DNA of 42,779 nt, taken from assembly GCA_003693705.1 (NCBI GenBank), contig RBZT01000847.1:1-42779 (forward strand), written 5' to 3'. Below the pieces are notes generated by a model. That model made no database searches, was not told the origin of the DNA, and was given only the letters and a program-made list of their open reading frames with translations. This document shows, piece after piece, positions 10,525-21,793 of this stretch; the first letter of the stretch is position 1; each line of letters starts with the position of its first letter. A program made the position numbers and the translations under genes. This DNA is from Polymyxa betae (taxonomy: Eukaryota; Endomyxa; Phytomyxea; Plasmodiophorida; Plasmodiophoridae).

Positions 10525-12623
10525 GGCCCCGTCTCAACCGTACTGGACGATCGTTGACATAGTAACAACCTCGCCCATGTTACGTTACATGACAATCCGA
10601 TTTCGTCGAACGGAACTATACTGAGCTCCATTCTCCTGTGGAATGATTGCTTCGATTTAGGAGCTGAAGCGAGGTTATCGTCAGAGCCGCGCCATCAGGT
10701 CACCGCATGCGGCTGCTAGGGTCAAACCCTAAACCCTAAGATTTTGCTTGTGCTATAGGCCTTGCAGGATTTTTTTTTTCAGAAATGAATACAAAGCATT
10801 GAAGGCATTTGATTCCTGTTCTTCTTGAAGTGGCCTTTCCGGGGCGGCAATTCCCCACAGACGCTCGGTGCGATTCATGCGTTAGGGCCAGCACACCCCA
10901 GCCCAGGGTTGTGTTATGTTACTGTTCGTTACCTCATGCGGAAACCCTTTTTCATGGAGCTTGTTCGTGTGCTGGTATCCATGACGTAAGGCGATCCTTG
11001 CACTATGATCCCTCCTTGGGGTGATCTGGGCGCCCCTTTTAGCTGACCGTCGTGTTCCAATGCCAGGGTGAGGGCAGATTGTTACCTGCAATTTGTTCTG
11101 TGCTGTGATATGCAGTTACGTTTTACTCTGAAGCATCTCTGTATTGTGACTCGCCCTCATCGGGTTAAGAATCGGCGATTTCAAGATATCGTGCGAACAA
11201 GTTCAATACGTTCCCGATTTCCTCTTTGGAGAAAGGGCTTTCTAAAGCTAGTCTCCCTTGCGGAGAACTCGGCCAATGTTTTATTCATTCTTTGGATTAC
11301 GCAAAAGCCGTCAGCCTGTTTCTTTATTATCTCTGTTGTACTTGGAGCACCCTCATAGAACATTGAAAGAGTTGCGGAACACCTCCAGCATTTGGGTCGT
11401 GATCGCCTTGTCAGGCTTGCATTGCCAATAACCATGTTTCTCCGGCGCCCTCGAAGTAAACTGTAAAAGAGATTGAAAGAATCTATAGAACAATTTTATG
11501 GAATGAATGAATACTTAATATAAATCCTCAAACAAAATCAACTTTATAGGAACCTCAGATAGTGCGCCAAAAGCGGCTATCGAGGGACATCCGGGATTCG
11601 TAGTTCTTGAGAATCTTGTCCTCGAGTGAAATGGGATCTGATTGAGTGAATTTGGGAGTTCCTCGGAGTGCTGGCTTTCCGACCAGCTGCAACTTAATCG
11701 TGCAAAATCCATTCTGATCTACAAACGCGGCCATGCTTGCAAACAATCTGATTCCATCTCAATCGGTCTCACTTCGGCTGTTGAACGGGCTACGGCAATC
11801 GACTGACTAGAAAGGGCGTCGTTAAAGCCACCAAAGTGACTGTAACGACGACTAGCTCAACTTGCAAGAACTCTTCATTTGTTCGGCAGATATAAAAAGG
11901 GCGAGCTTAAAAGCCCTACAAGAATCGGGCACCCCTGATCTTAATGAGTAGAGACGCCCGAAATTCGTTTTGCCAAAAGTTGAATTCTACTTCCAGAATT
12001 ATAGCATTCCCATAATGCATCGAGATTCCCGTTCTTGCTTGCTTAGATTTAAATGCTCCCAAATATTCATAAAAGGCTCAACAAAATGACCGCCAATTCT
12101 ATTTCCTCTCCCATTTCATTACAGGAAAAACGAAAGCGATCACTCCCAATTGACAGAGGAGAATACAACCATATCAGCGACAGCCATTCTGCCGCATTGT
12201 AAGCCAACAAGACAGATGAGACATGGATGTACCCACTCAGAGAGACTGCAGAGCAATCCGGATTCCTCAACAGGATTTTCTTTCAATTAATTAGACAAAA
12301 ACATAATACTTCGGACGTTTCAAAGTGTAAAAGGCCATGATATCGTCATTCGCGGCTTGCTAAGATTCATCTTTCAAATCGTCAACGGCTTGCAGATTGT
12401 CATCTATCATCATAGCACCAAAATTAGCCGAAGTACTGTGGAGGATGTGTCGTTTCGTTGCCATGTTGGATGATAGTGCTCACGACATGCGTTAAGTCGC
12501 GGGACATGTCTGTGGCGCAACCCGCGCGTGACTCTGTCTGTTATCATCTGCTAAATTGCGTTACGCTGAAAGTTGCGGTTTGTCATCTTCCCTTGTTGGT
12601 TTGGGTCGTCATCGCTGCCAGCA
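10525..12623. other. Gene-poor region with telomere-like box
   Basis: The first 60 bases are the presumed promoter of the LRR gene. A telomere-like box, AAACCCTAAACCCTAA, lies at 10724-10739. Several frames of 60-96 codons exist (for example 11068-11358 plus and 11515-11746 minus), but none shows consistent coding bias, splice partners or known motifs. No tRNA B-box was found. It may contain old mobile-element debris. Confidence 0.5.
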
Positions 12624-15600
12624 ATGCATCCGTCGCGGCTAGCGAAGCTCGGCCCTGCTGCCGATCCCAGCAAGTTCTCGATCCCGTCAACGACCCAGGT
12701 CCGAACATCGGCTTCCGCTGTTGCTTCTCCGGCCGCTCCGGCCCCGGTCCAGCGACAGAATGTCCAACTGACGGCGCCGAGGAATTTTGACGCGCCTCCT
12801 CCCGGCGCTACGAGCCAATCATGGGCACTGGGAAGGGGCAGAGGCGGTCCTCCACCCAGCAGGAGACCAGCAGCAGCGCCAAGTCGATCGTTCGGACGAG
12901 GTGCACCGCGAGGCCCGCCGGCACCCTTCCGGGGCTCGTCGTCGTCCCGGGGTCCTCCACCGCCTTCTTTCACACCAGCCAGACCCTCTGGTCCTGTTCC
13001 TCAATCTGTTGTGAAGAGTGCTGCTGGAATCCATCCTGATCGTCTCAAAATGTTGGGAATTAAGGCGCCTGCTGCACCTCAGCCGACGTCTTCCGCCGAT
13101 TGGAATCCTGCAAGGAACCATCCGACCCAACAACAGCCGCCACCAAATTGGAATTCGGCGCCACAACCAACGTCTCAGCAATCTTCTGCTTCAGATTGGA
13201 ACTCAGCGCCTCAGCCTGCTCCTCAGCTATCTGCTTCTTCCGATTGGAGACCGGCTGGACTAGCCTCTCAAAGTAATTATTTCGGGTTCATGTTTGCATC
13301 TTTCGTAGATTTGTCTCGTTTCGTAACGTTTTTCTGTAAAGATCTTTTTTCTTGTAAAACTACATGAGCGACTTAAGATTGTTTGCTGCGGCGTTAGGTC
13401 AGAACAATGCTTCGCAAATGGCAAGCCGCAGCAGCAATGGCCAATCGTCTGATTGGGCACCAAGTTAGTCAAGGTCGAATTTCATCTATCACTCTTATCT
13501 GAATGTTGAAATTTAGATATGACAATGCCATCGCAGCCCGCTCCGAAACCTGCTCCTACCAGCAATCCGATTTTCAATGCTACACACCCACCGCCCAGCA
13601 ACAACAGAGCTGCGCCTGTTAACCATCAGGGATTTACCGGTCAAGCGGTGTTGGTTAACGGTTCTTCTGCTTCGTCACAATATCAGTCGTCTCAGAAGCA
13701 AGAGTCTTATCAACCTTTCGGGTTCACCTCGTTCAGCATCAATGGAAAATCGGATTCCAAACCTTCTGATTGTAATTCTTTTTTCCTCTTGCTTGGTTTT
13801 TATTCCCACTTTATTCAGAATGATTTTAAACGGGATTTCCAATTTTTCTACTCAGATTTCTGTGCATTCTCGAGTTTCTTCATTTGGTCCAATTTGGTTG
13901 AGAACAGCTTTCATTCTTATCTTTCTCCTTAGCTCGTCCGACCTCGAATACCTGGGATAGCAAACCCGCACCGAATTCGGTCACATTCGACAGCCAGCAT
14001 GCTGCACAAGTTTCCAGCCGACCTGCCAGCCAGCCGCCTGCACAAATCAGATCCCAAGAGCAGTCCGCTCCTCAACAAAGTCGGCTGTGTTTCTTCTGTT
14101 AGTTTGCGGTCTGTAATTTTTTTCTATCAGGTGCTGCTAACAGATTTGATTCTGCGTCGAAGCCGTTGCCGACTTCCGGATGGGATTCACCGCCTCCTCA
14201 GCAGGCCACTCCATCGTTTCGACCAGCACCTCAGATTACTAATCAAAAAGACGATCGGGAACCGGCGATGGCGTCAGCTCCTTCCAAATCTGCTTCTAAA
14301 CCTGCTCAGCCTGCGCGTCATTCTACTTCAAAAGAGAATGCTTCCGAACCGACTCTATCATTCGAAACCAGCTCAGCTTCGGTTCTTCCTTCCGATCCGA
14401 AGCCCCAGCCCACGATCAGTTTCGCAACCAGCTCCGGTTCGATTTTGCCCAAGCAAAAACTTGGCAGCTCTCTGAAGATCACCGCGATTTTCGACCGAAC
14501 TGACGTTGTCGAACGCCGCATTGTCGTCCAGCAGGAAGCTCCACCACAACCTTCATCGCTCTCTGCGCTATTCACCAGCTCTGAAAAGTCTGCTAATGGC
14601 AAGCCTGATAGAGACGACAGCAACTGGGACAATCAATCTGAATATGGTGCGCTGTCTTTATTGTTTTCGTACAATTTGCAATTTTCATGCATTTCTTTGG
14701 CCCTTGTTTGAACATTGTTCTCGTGGTTTTTTATTTGCTATTTTCGTTCATTTGAATTGTATCTGCTCATTTTCATTGCTTTTGCAGATTGGGACTCTTC
14801 TAGGCCAGCATCGGCCAGATCCAGCGCACCTTCGCCATCTCCGAAACCAGCTGAAAAGCCAGTCTTAACTACCCAATGGTCAAAGGTGATCGATCAGCAT
14901 TCCGGCTGGTCGGCTCCTCCGCCGCCTCCGACTGTTGAGAAACCGGCGCCCAAACCACAACCACCTGCTCCTGTCGATCAGTGGAATACCGGCCCGCCTC
15001 AGGCTCGAGCACCTTCCGCCGAACAGGATGATGGTGGATGGTCATCATCATCGTCGCCCCTAATCTCCAGGGAGTCACCGCCGCGTAATGGCACTTCGGG
15101 AGCTTCATCGTCAAATGGAAGCTCCAATGGTGCATCGCAACCTGTCAACTCTGCCAGAAGCAATGTGTTACCTGCTAACCAGTCTTCACACGCCCGTGTT
15201 CACCAACCAACATATTCTTCTCAGGTTGGTTTTCTCTTTCTGTTTTCTCCTGATCGGTTTGCTTACAGCTTTACGTTTGCTTGTTATTTCAAAATTGACA
15301 AATGACTCTTAGGCTTCATCTGTCGCCTCGAAAGCTCCAATTAGCCACAATGGAAACTCGGCTGTCGCTTCGAAAACCTCAGCAAGCAACTTTGACAGCT
15401 CGGGCTGGGGATCGCTACCCACTCAAGCCTCTTCCACTCCGTCACGAACAAGTAAACCTGGAGCTTCGAGCACTTCGAGATTCCAACAACAGCTACGACA
15501 AAGCTATCAGTTGCAAGTTTCAAGCTCCGGCGGCTGGGAGAGTGATAACGAAGATGAAAATCCGTCTCAGATTGTCGCCCAACTGCAATCTGTTAGGAAG

Positions 15601-15630
15601 ACTGCCTTTGGTGTCAGCTCCCCCGTTTAG
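12624..15630 (+). CDS. RG- and GW/WG-type tryptophan-rich disordered protein, 795 aa, 7 exons
   Basis: Exons are 12624-13272, 13398-13463, 13517-13771, 13933-14079, 14131-14646, 14788-15224 and 15313-15630. All junctions keep the frame and the introns are 51-161 nt. The protein is almost entirely Pro/Ser/Gln/Ala-rich and predicted disordered. Residues 70-110 form an RG-rich box (GRGRGG...GRGAPRG). Sixteen tryptophans are spread along it, nearly all flanked by G, S, D or N and often followed by a Ser/Pro segment (DWNSAPQP, SGWDSPPPQ, SGWSAPPPP, SGWGSLP, GGWESD). This is the composition of Argonaute-hook (GW/WG) proteins such as plant SPT5-like and animal GW182. A motif HPxRLxxLG occurs twice (residues 2-10, 137-145). 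Alternatives are an endocytic adaptor with Trp motifs or an RNA-granule scaffold. No folded domain is recognised; the start could lie in an upstream exon. Confidence 0.8.
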
Positions 15631-15879
15631 GTGCTTTCTCCAGCGTTCCTATTCCCATCTATTCATTCAGACAATTGACACCCATTCATTTTCCCATAGT
15701 AATTATACACTTTATCTTTATTGTTTGCAATCAACTATCGTTATCATTTGCAATCACTGTTTAGTTCTTTTCCAGATCTTAACTAACTCATCATGAATGA
15801 TGTACTTCAGTTGATGGTAAACCTGAGCTTTTGAAAGGTTTTGTGTCTGTATTGATAGTTCCTTTCGGGTTCATAAGAA

Positions 15880-16508
15880 TCACTGGGTCTCAGAGGACAA
15901 TTGCAAATCGGAATCGGATAGATCAGCAAAGCTGGCGTCCAGCCTGAACCCACAATGGAAGCAGAAATTACACTGAAGGTCGTAACCAGCGCTCATGCAC
16001 TGCTCGCACGTAATCGAGAACAAGGGCTTGTGCAGCGGAATCCCGCATTGGATACAGTTTCGAACTTCAATTGGATAATGACATTTTGGACAATTCATGT
16101 TGAATCCCGGCCTACAGCAATCGTTTGAGGAGAAATTCGAAATGAATTAACCAAAGTGCCAGAAAAGCTTCGAAATTCGGTGAATCGTAGACATTACATA
16201 ATGCCGTTGAAGAAATCCTCACGAATGGCGCTGATCGATGGCGAAAATTCTCGTAAGCAGTCGCTACAGCTGCGACTTCGTTCTCTGTGATTTTCGATTT
16301 CCGTCGAGCTGCTACTGGAGCTGTCGTTCGGATCCTGACTTGGCACTTGGATTAGGCGATGGACGGGAGCTTCGGCCTGGCAAAGCCCTTGCACTGCCTG
16401 TGCCGATAGAATCCCATAACGCAAGCTATTTCCCTGAGGATGACCTTCCAACGACATCAGATGTCTGAATTCTGGCAGTCTCGAACATCGCGAATTGTTC
16501 CTGACCAC
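15880..16508 (-). CDS. Zinc-ribbon protein, about 180 aa, 2 exons
   Basis: Exons are 16508-16198 and 16111-15880, with an 86-nt intron splitting an ATG codon. The C-terminal exon carries four Cys pairs: CPKC, CIQCG, CEQC and CNFCFHCG. They are spaced like a double zinc ribbon (DZR/zinc-ribbon type) that binds two Zn ions. An additional CSDC is in exon 1. The tail is acidic and serine-rich. Such domains usually mediate protein or nucleic-acid contacts and no partner can be named. The start is uncertain: ATG 16508 or the internal Met at 16457 both fit, and an overlapping frame upstream has another Met. It is transcribed divergently from the gene at 16763. Confidence 0.68.
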
Positions 16509-16762
16509 TCATCCATAAACAGGAAATTTTGTTAGAAATCTGCAATTCTCGAGCCATTTTTGTTGCTATTCTCTGTTTGCCGAGCTTTATAAGCCAAGAT
16601 AAGTGATGACTCAGGAATCTTGTAGTGTGTGAGGCGTTCCATACCTGTATGGTGATAATCGGTGGTTTATAGATTGGCCGCGATTCGGACCATACACAAA
16701 TATTGGTGAATGGAAGCTCGGCAGGTAGACGATGAGATCCGCCAATCGGCCAAACTCTACAA

Positions 16763-17290
16763 ATGGATGACAGAACCGACGATTGGCATTCGCTGTCGAG
16801 CTTCGTGAGCCCACCGCCCTCGCCCAACATCTGGGAATGGGACTCGCCGACGCCCGACTTTACCAGCAAACAGGACGTCCTGCCGGCAGAGCCGCCCGAT
16901 TGGGCTCAAGAAGGATTCCTGGCAATGGCTCGGCAGCATACCGGTTACGAGAACTCCATCTCACGAATCAGAAATTCGATGATGAAGTCGGAGGATTATA
17001 TCGAGGTGATTCGTAAGGAGGAGCCCGGGCTCGGGGCGATTCCTGATTTCGCCCCGAGCGTGTATCGGATGCCATACTGGCGCCAGACCCCCATGGTCGG
17101 AAGCAGTCCCTTCGAGTATCAGCTCGAATACCCGAAGACGATCAAGGCGCTGGCCCAGATCGGCGCCGATCTCATCCTGGATCTGTCCGTCTTTTACAAT
17201 GACACTTTCCTGATTCAGCCTGGAAATTCCCTAGAGATACAGCGATGCAAACTGGCCAGATTCATGGGGCTTGCCGAAACGCCTCAGTAA
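16763..17290 (+). CDS. Hypothetical protein, 175 aa, single exon
   Basis: ATG at 16763 opens an uninterrupted frame with GC-rich third positions. The N-terminus is Trp/Pro/Ser-rich (residues 1-45, with NIWEWDSPTPDF), the middle is a charged helix, and the C-terminal half contains an aromatic/proline segment (FAPSVYRMPYWRQTP) and a hydrophobic helix (ALAQIGADLILDLSVFYN). No signal peptide, no clear membrane span, no family recognised. The intergenic gap to the divergent zinc-ribbon gene is only about 250 bases, so they may share a promoter. Confidence 0.62.
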   Translation: MDDRTDDWHSLSSFVSPPPSPNIWEWDSPTPDFTSKQDVLPAEPPDWAQEGFLAMARQHTGYENSISRIRNSMMKSEDYIEVIRKEEPGLGAIPDFAPSVYRMPYWRQTPMVGSSPFEYQLEYPKTIKALAQIGADLILDLSVFYNDTFLIQPGNSLEIQRCKLARFMGLAETPQ

Positions 17291-17663
17291 TAAACCAAAA
17301 CCAAAACACCCTTTGGCAATACAGTCAGCTTCGTAAAAAATGATGCCAATAGTCAGTGCTCAGTGTAAAAAACATTCAAACTCCCGCGCATTTGTTTTTG
17401 ACTTTCATTAAATCCCTAGACACAGCTCTCCCTTTCAGTAACTTGTTTTCGTAGGAGCCGAAAAGTGAGTGTTATGTTCACCTTTGCGTAAAAGGAAAAT
17501 AATGTGTTTCCTGATTTTCAAGTAACGCAGTTTCTCACTTTAGCACTTTAACGAACTTGCGAAAGGCGCGTCATAGGGCACAGCCTGGCTTTCGAACTGG
17601 AAAGCATCAAAACCTGCTTTAGGGTAGGCAGAGATCTGAGAGTTGGGAGAGAGCGGTTTGATC
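17291..17663. other. Intergenic region
   Basis: The presumed 3' flank of the orphan gene and promoter of the acyl-CoA-binding protein gene. No gene or repeat was recognised. Confidence 0.5.
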
Positions 17664-18094
17664 ATGTCGAAGGCGAACGACTTCACTGCTGCGGTCGCCT
17701 ACGTCCAAAGCCTGCCAAAGAACGGCAAAGTCCAGCCATCGAATTCAGCTAAGCTCTCGTTCTATGCTCTCTATAAGCAGGCTACCCAGGGTCCCAATAA
17801 AGACCCGGCTCCGTCTCGCCTGAAAATTATCGAAAAAGCGAAATGTAAATAGAATTTTGGAGGTTTTGCTTTATGTTGATGTTGTCAAAAGAACTTTCAA
17901 ATTGCTTTGTCTCGACAAGTTGATAAGATTTGAGTCTCTCTTGGATATTTTCCAATACTATCTTGTTAGGGGATGCCTGGAAGAAACTGGGCAACTTGTC
18001 AAAAGACGACGCCAAGAAGAAGTATATTGAAGAATTGGCCAAAGTCGATCCGAACTGGAAAATTGGCCAAGACAAGCTGCGATCCAAACTGTAA
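17664..18094 (+). CDS. Acyl-CoA-binding protein (ACBP), 101 aa, 2 exons
   Basis: Exons are 17664-17844 and 17970-18094, with a 125-nt intron (GTAAAT...TTGTTAG) splitting the Trp codon of the K-W-D-A-W motif. The fold is the four-helix ACBP domain: FTAAVAYVQSLPKNG, then KLSFYALYKQATQGP (the FYxLYKQAT acyl-CoA-binding signature), then AKWDAWKKLGNLSKDDAKKK and YIEELAKVDP. It binds medium- and long-chain acyl-CoA esters in the cytosol and supplies them to lipid synthesis. Length fits the small ACBP class plus about 12 extra C-terminal residues, and no organelle signal is present. The ATG at 17664 aligns with the usual N-terminus. Confidence 0.95.
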
Positions 18095-18857
18095 TATATA
18101 GAGACCAAATATTGGAATCTCATCTTACATGAACTGAGATGACTTCAACCACCTCGAAATGGATCCTCATTGTACCCATCCACTCTCAATCGGTAGTCTC
18201 GGATTAACGCTCAGCTCGCGTCCATTCACTTCATGCATTCTGGTCCCGATCGCTGTTCGCATTTCGGCTCCAGGTCGTACTGGTTCTGGGCAGGCCGTCG
18301 TTCGACGTCGCGCTCTTTCGTGACATCTTGTTTCGCCAGAATTCAGTTGCTTCTGCAGTCGCCGGACCCGAGGGCAATACCGTTAACCGTCCGGTTCTGA
18401 CGGGCAAGCACTGCCCCTTGGGGGGTCGTACTGCACCCCATTGGAGGCTATTGTTTTCAAGTGATGATGTGTTGTCTATGGAGGCGCACCGACGCGAAAG
18501 ACTTGCGCCGTTCCACGTCGTCGAGCAATCCGACGTTTTGATATATTCGAGAAATCTCTCTGTATCAATGGTAGAAATGACTGTTAGGGTTTAGGGTTTG
18601 CTAATTGTCTATGACTATCACTGAAAGCCTCCATCGATCGCATACAGCGTTGGTGTCAAGAAAGGATGCCTTTTCAGCGGAGAGTGCAGCCGCCGCCCAC
18701 CCATCGCATCATTCGCATGCCGGGGCGGGCGGTGGGTACTGACCCATCAGCATGAAGGGGGGGAACCCGCTTGGATGGATTGATCCCGGGCGAACATTCC
18801 ATATATGGGCGTCCAGTTCCGTTCCCCACATTGTCTTTCCGATTTTCAATCCCTAAC
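18095..18857. other. Intergenic region with possible small frame
   Basis: A plus-strand frame at 18328-18594 (88 codons) has a mixed composition and ends ...VEMTVRV-stop inside a telomere-like box at 18583-18600. A 54-codon ATG frame begins near 18160. Neither has a recognisable domain or splice partner. One CGTACTGG octamer lies at 18276-18283. Confidence 0.4.
18583..18600. repeat. Telomere-like box
   Basis: GTTAGGGTTTAGGGTTTG is 2.5 units of TTTAGGG. It supplies the stop codon (GTT AGG GTT TAG) of the frame upstream, exactly as at 7122-7137. Confidence 0.8.
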
Positions 18858-19119
18858 ATGAACGCCGTCGCTCTGATCCTCACCATCGTCGTACTGGCCC
18901 TGGCCGTCGTCATGCACCCGGCGCAGGCCGAACAATTTCCGACGCCGCTGCCTTCTACCACCGACGCGGCTGCTGGCCTGGCTGAAGGTTCGCTATTAAA
19001 TGTAACATAGACAGTGTCACTGGATCTGACTGCGATTATGTTACGCAGACGAGTCGGGCCAGTGTCCGGACAACACCTACACCAAGCTGATGGCCCGAGT
19101 GATCCTGAATATTCTGTGA
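18858..19119 (+). CDS. Small secreted protein, 66 aa, 2 exons
   Basis: Exons are 18858-18987 and 19049-19119, with a 61-nt intron (GTTCGC...TTACGCAG). The N-terminus MNAVALILTIVVLALAVVMH followed by PAQA is a strong signal peptide, cleaved probably after PAQA or AEQ. The mature part is about 40 residues, starting Ser/Thr/Pro-rich and ending with one Cys and a hydrophobic helix (KLMARVILNIL). No family is recognised; it could be an extracellular peptide or a tiny membrane protein. The intron carries GTAACAT near its 5' end and ATGTTAC near its 3' end. Confidence 0.55.
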
Positions 19120-19438
19120 CCAAGTTCGATGGCAGCCGGTCGTACCCTCCTTTAGTAAATGCGCGGTGATTGCGACCAGGAGTTTCAAGTGCCACGAATC
19201 AACCTGCGGAGCTCTTTTAATTTCACGACTCTCTTCCATCAATACACGATTATAATATTTGACCTACTAGACGCGGCCTTTATACTTGAGCGATCTCGGA
19301 ACACGAACGGAATTTTTTTTCAAAACTTTTTTGCGAACAAAATGATCGCCTTCGATCGTCAATCAAACAAAAATTGCGGATCGCTGCCCGGAGAATTTCC
19401 GAGAATCCGCCTTCATCATAAAGCAGAACGGCGCCGTC

Positions 19439-20037
19439 ATGAACTCGTTCCTCGTCGTCGTTCTCCTGGCCGCACCCGCCCTCGCCGCCGCCAACATCAA
19501 CACGAAGCTGTGCCTGCGACGGCCTCACTCATCGCCCGCTTTTCTCGGTTTTTCGATTCCGTCGTCTGAAACCAGATTTTACTGATTTTATGATATAGAG
19601 CAGCTGCGATCACAAAGTCCGTCGATGCGATGGCGTTCGGAACTGCTGCTCGCGGTCCTGGTCGCTGTCAGGTGCATATTAGGGTTTGTGCTGTATTCGA
19701 GACGGTCGAATGGGTTCTGGTCGCTGCACGCCTGGAGCGGTTATCTGATCTATTTGGCGCTCTCCTGGAAATCCGTCGTCACGTTTGCCAGCCGATATCG
19801 TTACAATCTTCCCATATTGGAACTGCTGATCTATATATGCAGCGTCCAATGTATAAAAGGAATTGTGGCTATCGAGAGAACTGCTCTCGATTTGATCCTC
19901 GGCCTTTGTAATCGACTTCAATAAGAATTTTTTGGCTCTCTAAAACTTTAATTTATCGATCATTGATATTCGCAGTAATTATGGGAAAGGCATTCCTACG
20001 TAGTATTATTCGGTTTAAGTGGTCTTCAGATCGCTGA
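19439..20037 (+). CDS. Cytochrome b561-like membrane protein, 159 aa, 3 exons
   Basis: Proposed exons are 19439-19547, 19599-19907 and 19976-20037; the 51- and 68-nt introns keep the frame. A signal-anchor (MNSFLVVVLLAAPALAAA) is followed by membrane helices: LLLAVLVAVRCILGFVLY, then FWSLHAWSGYLIYLALSW, then LPILELLIYICSVQCIKGI, and a final ALDLILGLLIM. The order loop-HAW-x-G, Pro-Ile...G, Glu-Arg resembles the second half of cytochrome b561 (transmembrane ascorbate/ferric reductase). Only the HAW histidine of the usual haem ligands is visible; the residue expected to be His after LPI is Leu. It may be a degenerate or non-haem relative. Family assignment is tentative. Confidence 0.48.
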
Positions 20038-21793
20038 TTTATTTGAGGACGCAAACGGTGGAGACCAGATAACAACTGGCTTATTTGGGATCCCATCTGG
20101 TAGCATTGTTCGAGCTGGGTCATGGAATATGCTGCCAGCTCTCGGAGATTCGGTATGCGGTGTGCAAACCCTAAACCCTAGAATTCTAGATCTCGACTTC
20201 ACTTTAAATATTCTCATTATTTCGAACTCATCTTATCGTCTTCAGAATTCAACTTTATCATGTTGTTTACAGACAGAAAAAGTAATCTAATAATAGTAAC
20301 ATAATATACAAAGTCAGCAAAATTCTTTTTACTAAACTCCGAAATCATTGTTTTTCAAGTTATTCAAAAAAAGGTAAAAAAAGCAATCAAATTGTTAAGG
20401 AAATCAGTTGAAATTAACCTGGGCCAGCATCTGCCCCCGTCCCGACTCTGGCAGATTGCGCTGCGCGCTGCAATCAAGACTCGCTCAGTCTGGCGTCCAC
20501 TGCAAATGGCTCGAATTGATACTCCTGCTGGACGCTCGTCGATCGCTCGTAAAAAATTTGAAGATTCTCATGGGAGGACCAGTAACGTTTGGCTGGCAGA
20601 GGTTCGATATCCGCGAGATTCCTGTCAATGTGATGCAGTAATATGCGATGATTTGATAAGAGGGCAGCTACTACTAGGCCACGGAGTTTGCACAATACCG
20701 AAGATTCTCGAGTCGCACGCGCAACTTAGCGACTCCGTGGTCTGACAAGTGTACGACCAGTCGGACAACTTATCTGGTTCGTAATAGGTACTGGTTCACA
20801 GACATGTTGTTATCGGTCGAAAGAACCTAACCCCAATGTAACGTGGACATTCGTGTTTCAACCTCAGTCTTACGTTTCTGTATACAGCCTATCAATTGTC
20901 ACAGTGCTGGAAGGCGACCAATGCGCTCTTTCGGATTTCTTGGTGATTTGTCCGTGCGGCATGACAGCTATAGCGCTCTCGGGCATGGATTCGGTCATTT
21001 CTATGATTTCCAATAATGATGGCATGTTTAGTAGTGATGGCCATTTCTATACGTTGAAGAATACAGAAATTTCGATTCATCAACGAAGATTGGTGGATGG
21101 TGAGCGTTCATTGATGGCACGTTGCAGATCAGAAATTTAACTCGCCGCAGAATTTGGAGCAATGCTTCTAACTACCAGGACGTTTCTGTGCCCGCACATT
21201 GCAACACATTTACGGAATTCATCATTTATTTGAACATTGAATAAAAAAGATTGGTCATTTTAAAGGAATTCGGGTGGCAGCACACTGGCCAATTTTGCAA
21301 TTTGCATTGGCCATTTCAATTAACAAGCTCGCTATCAGGGCAATAATATTGAAAGCTGAGATAATCATTCATATCGTTCACAGGACCAAAAATAATGTTT
21401 GTCTCTCCAGCCAAGGAAATCTTATTCTTCATGTCTTAATAAAAATTGTTTGAAACCTATGGCCCTGACACCTCTATCAGGACCAGGACTATCCAGTTGA
21501 CGTTATCAGGATTGAAAGTACTCAAGCACAAAAACATGCTGCAAGCGTTTTTTAATAAAAGTAATGGAGCAGCTAACAGAAAGCAGTAGTACAAGATAGA
21601 AAAAAGGAATGGAGCGTGCGATATTCGAAATCGGCAAAGCATGCGTGATAACCAGCTACACTAACGCCCCAGATGTCTCGGAACAGAGTTGTCCATTCAG
21701 ATTAGTGCTGCAACAGAATAGAAAACATAACAATATCAACGGAGGTTTTTCTCTCCGACCATTGAATTTCTACAATTCTTCATCGGTGATACA
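20038..21793. other. Region with unassigned coding-like segments
   Basis: Three plus-strand segments look coding but could not be joined with confidence. 20031-20151 follows a CTTCAG acceptor, reads GLFGIPSGSIVRAGSWNM, and is followed by GTATGC. 20408-20641 ends LMGGPVTFGWQRFDIREIP. 20868-21140 is Cys/Ser-rich (DFLVICPCGMTAIALSGMD). They may be exons of one secreted or membrane protein, or remains of it. A telomere-like box lies at 20166-20180. The remainder is A/T-rich without a gene. Confidence 0.35.
20166..20180. repeat. Telomere-like box
   Basis: AAACCCTAAACCCTA, two units of the TTTAGGG repeat on the minus strand, shortly after a possible GTATGC donor at 20152. Confidence 0.75.

Noticed and set aside
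20680-20740. Inverted repeat CCACGGAGT / ACTCCGTGG
   Set aside because: A nine-base stem with a loop of about 50 nt is too weak and common to claim a structure.
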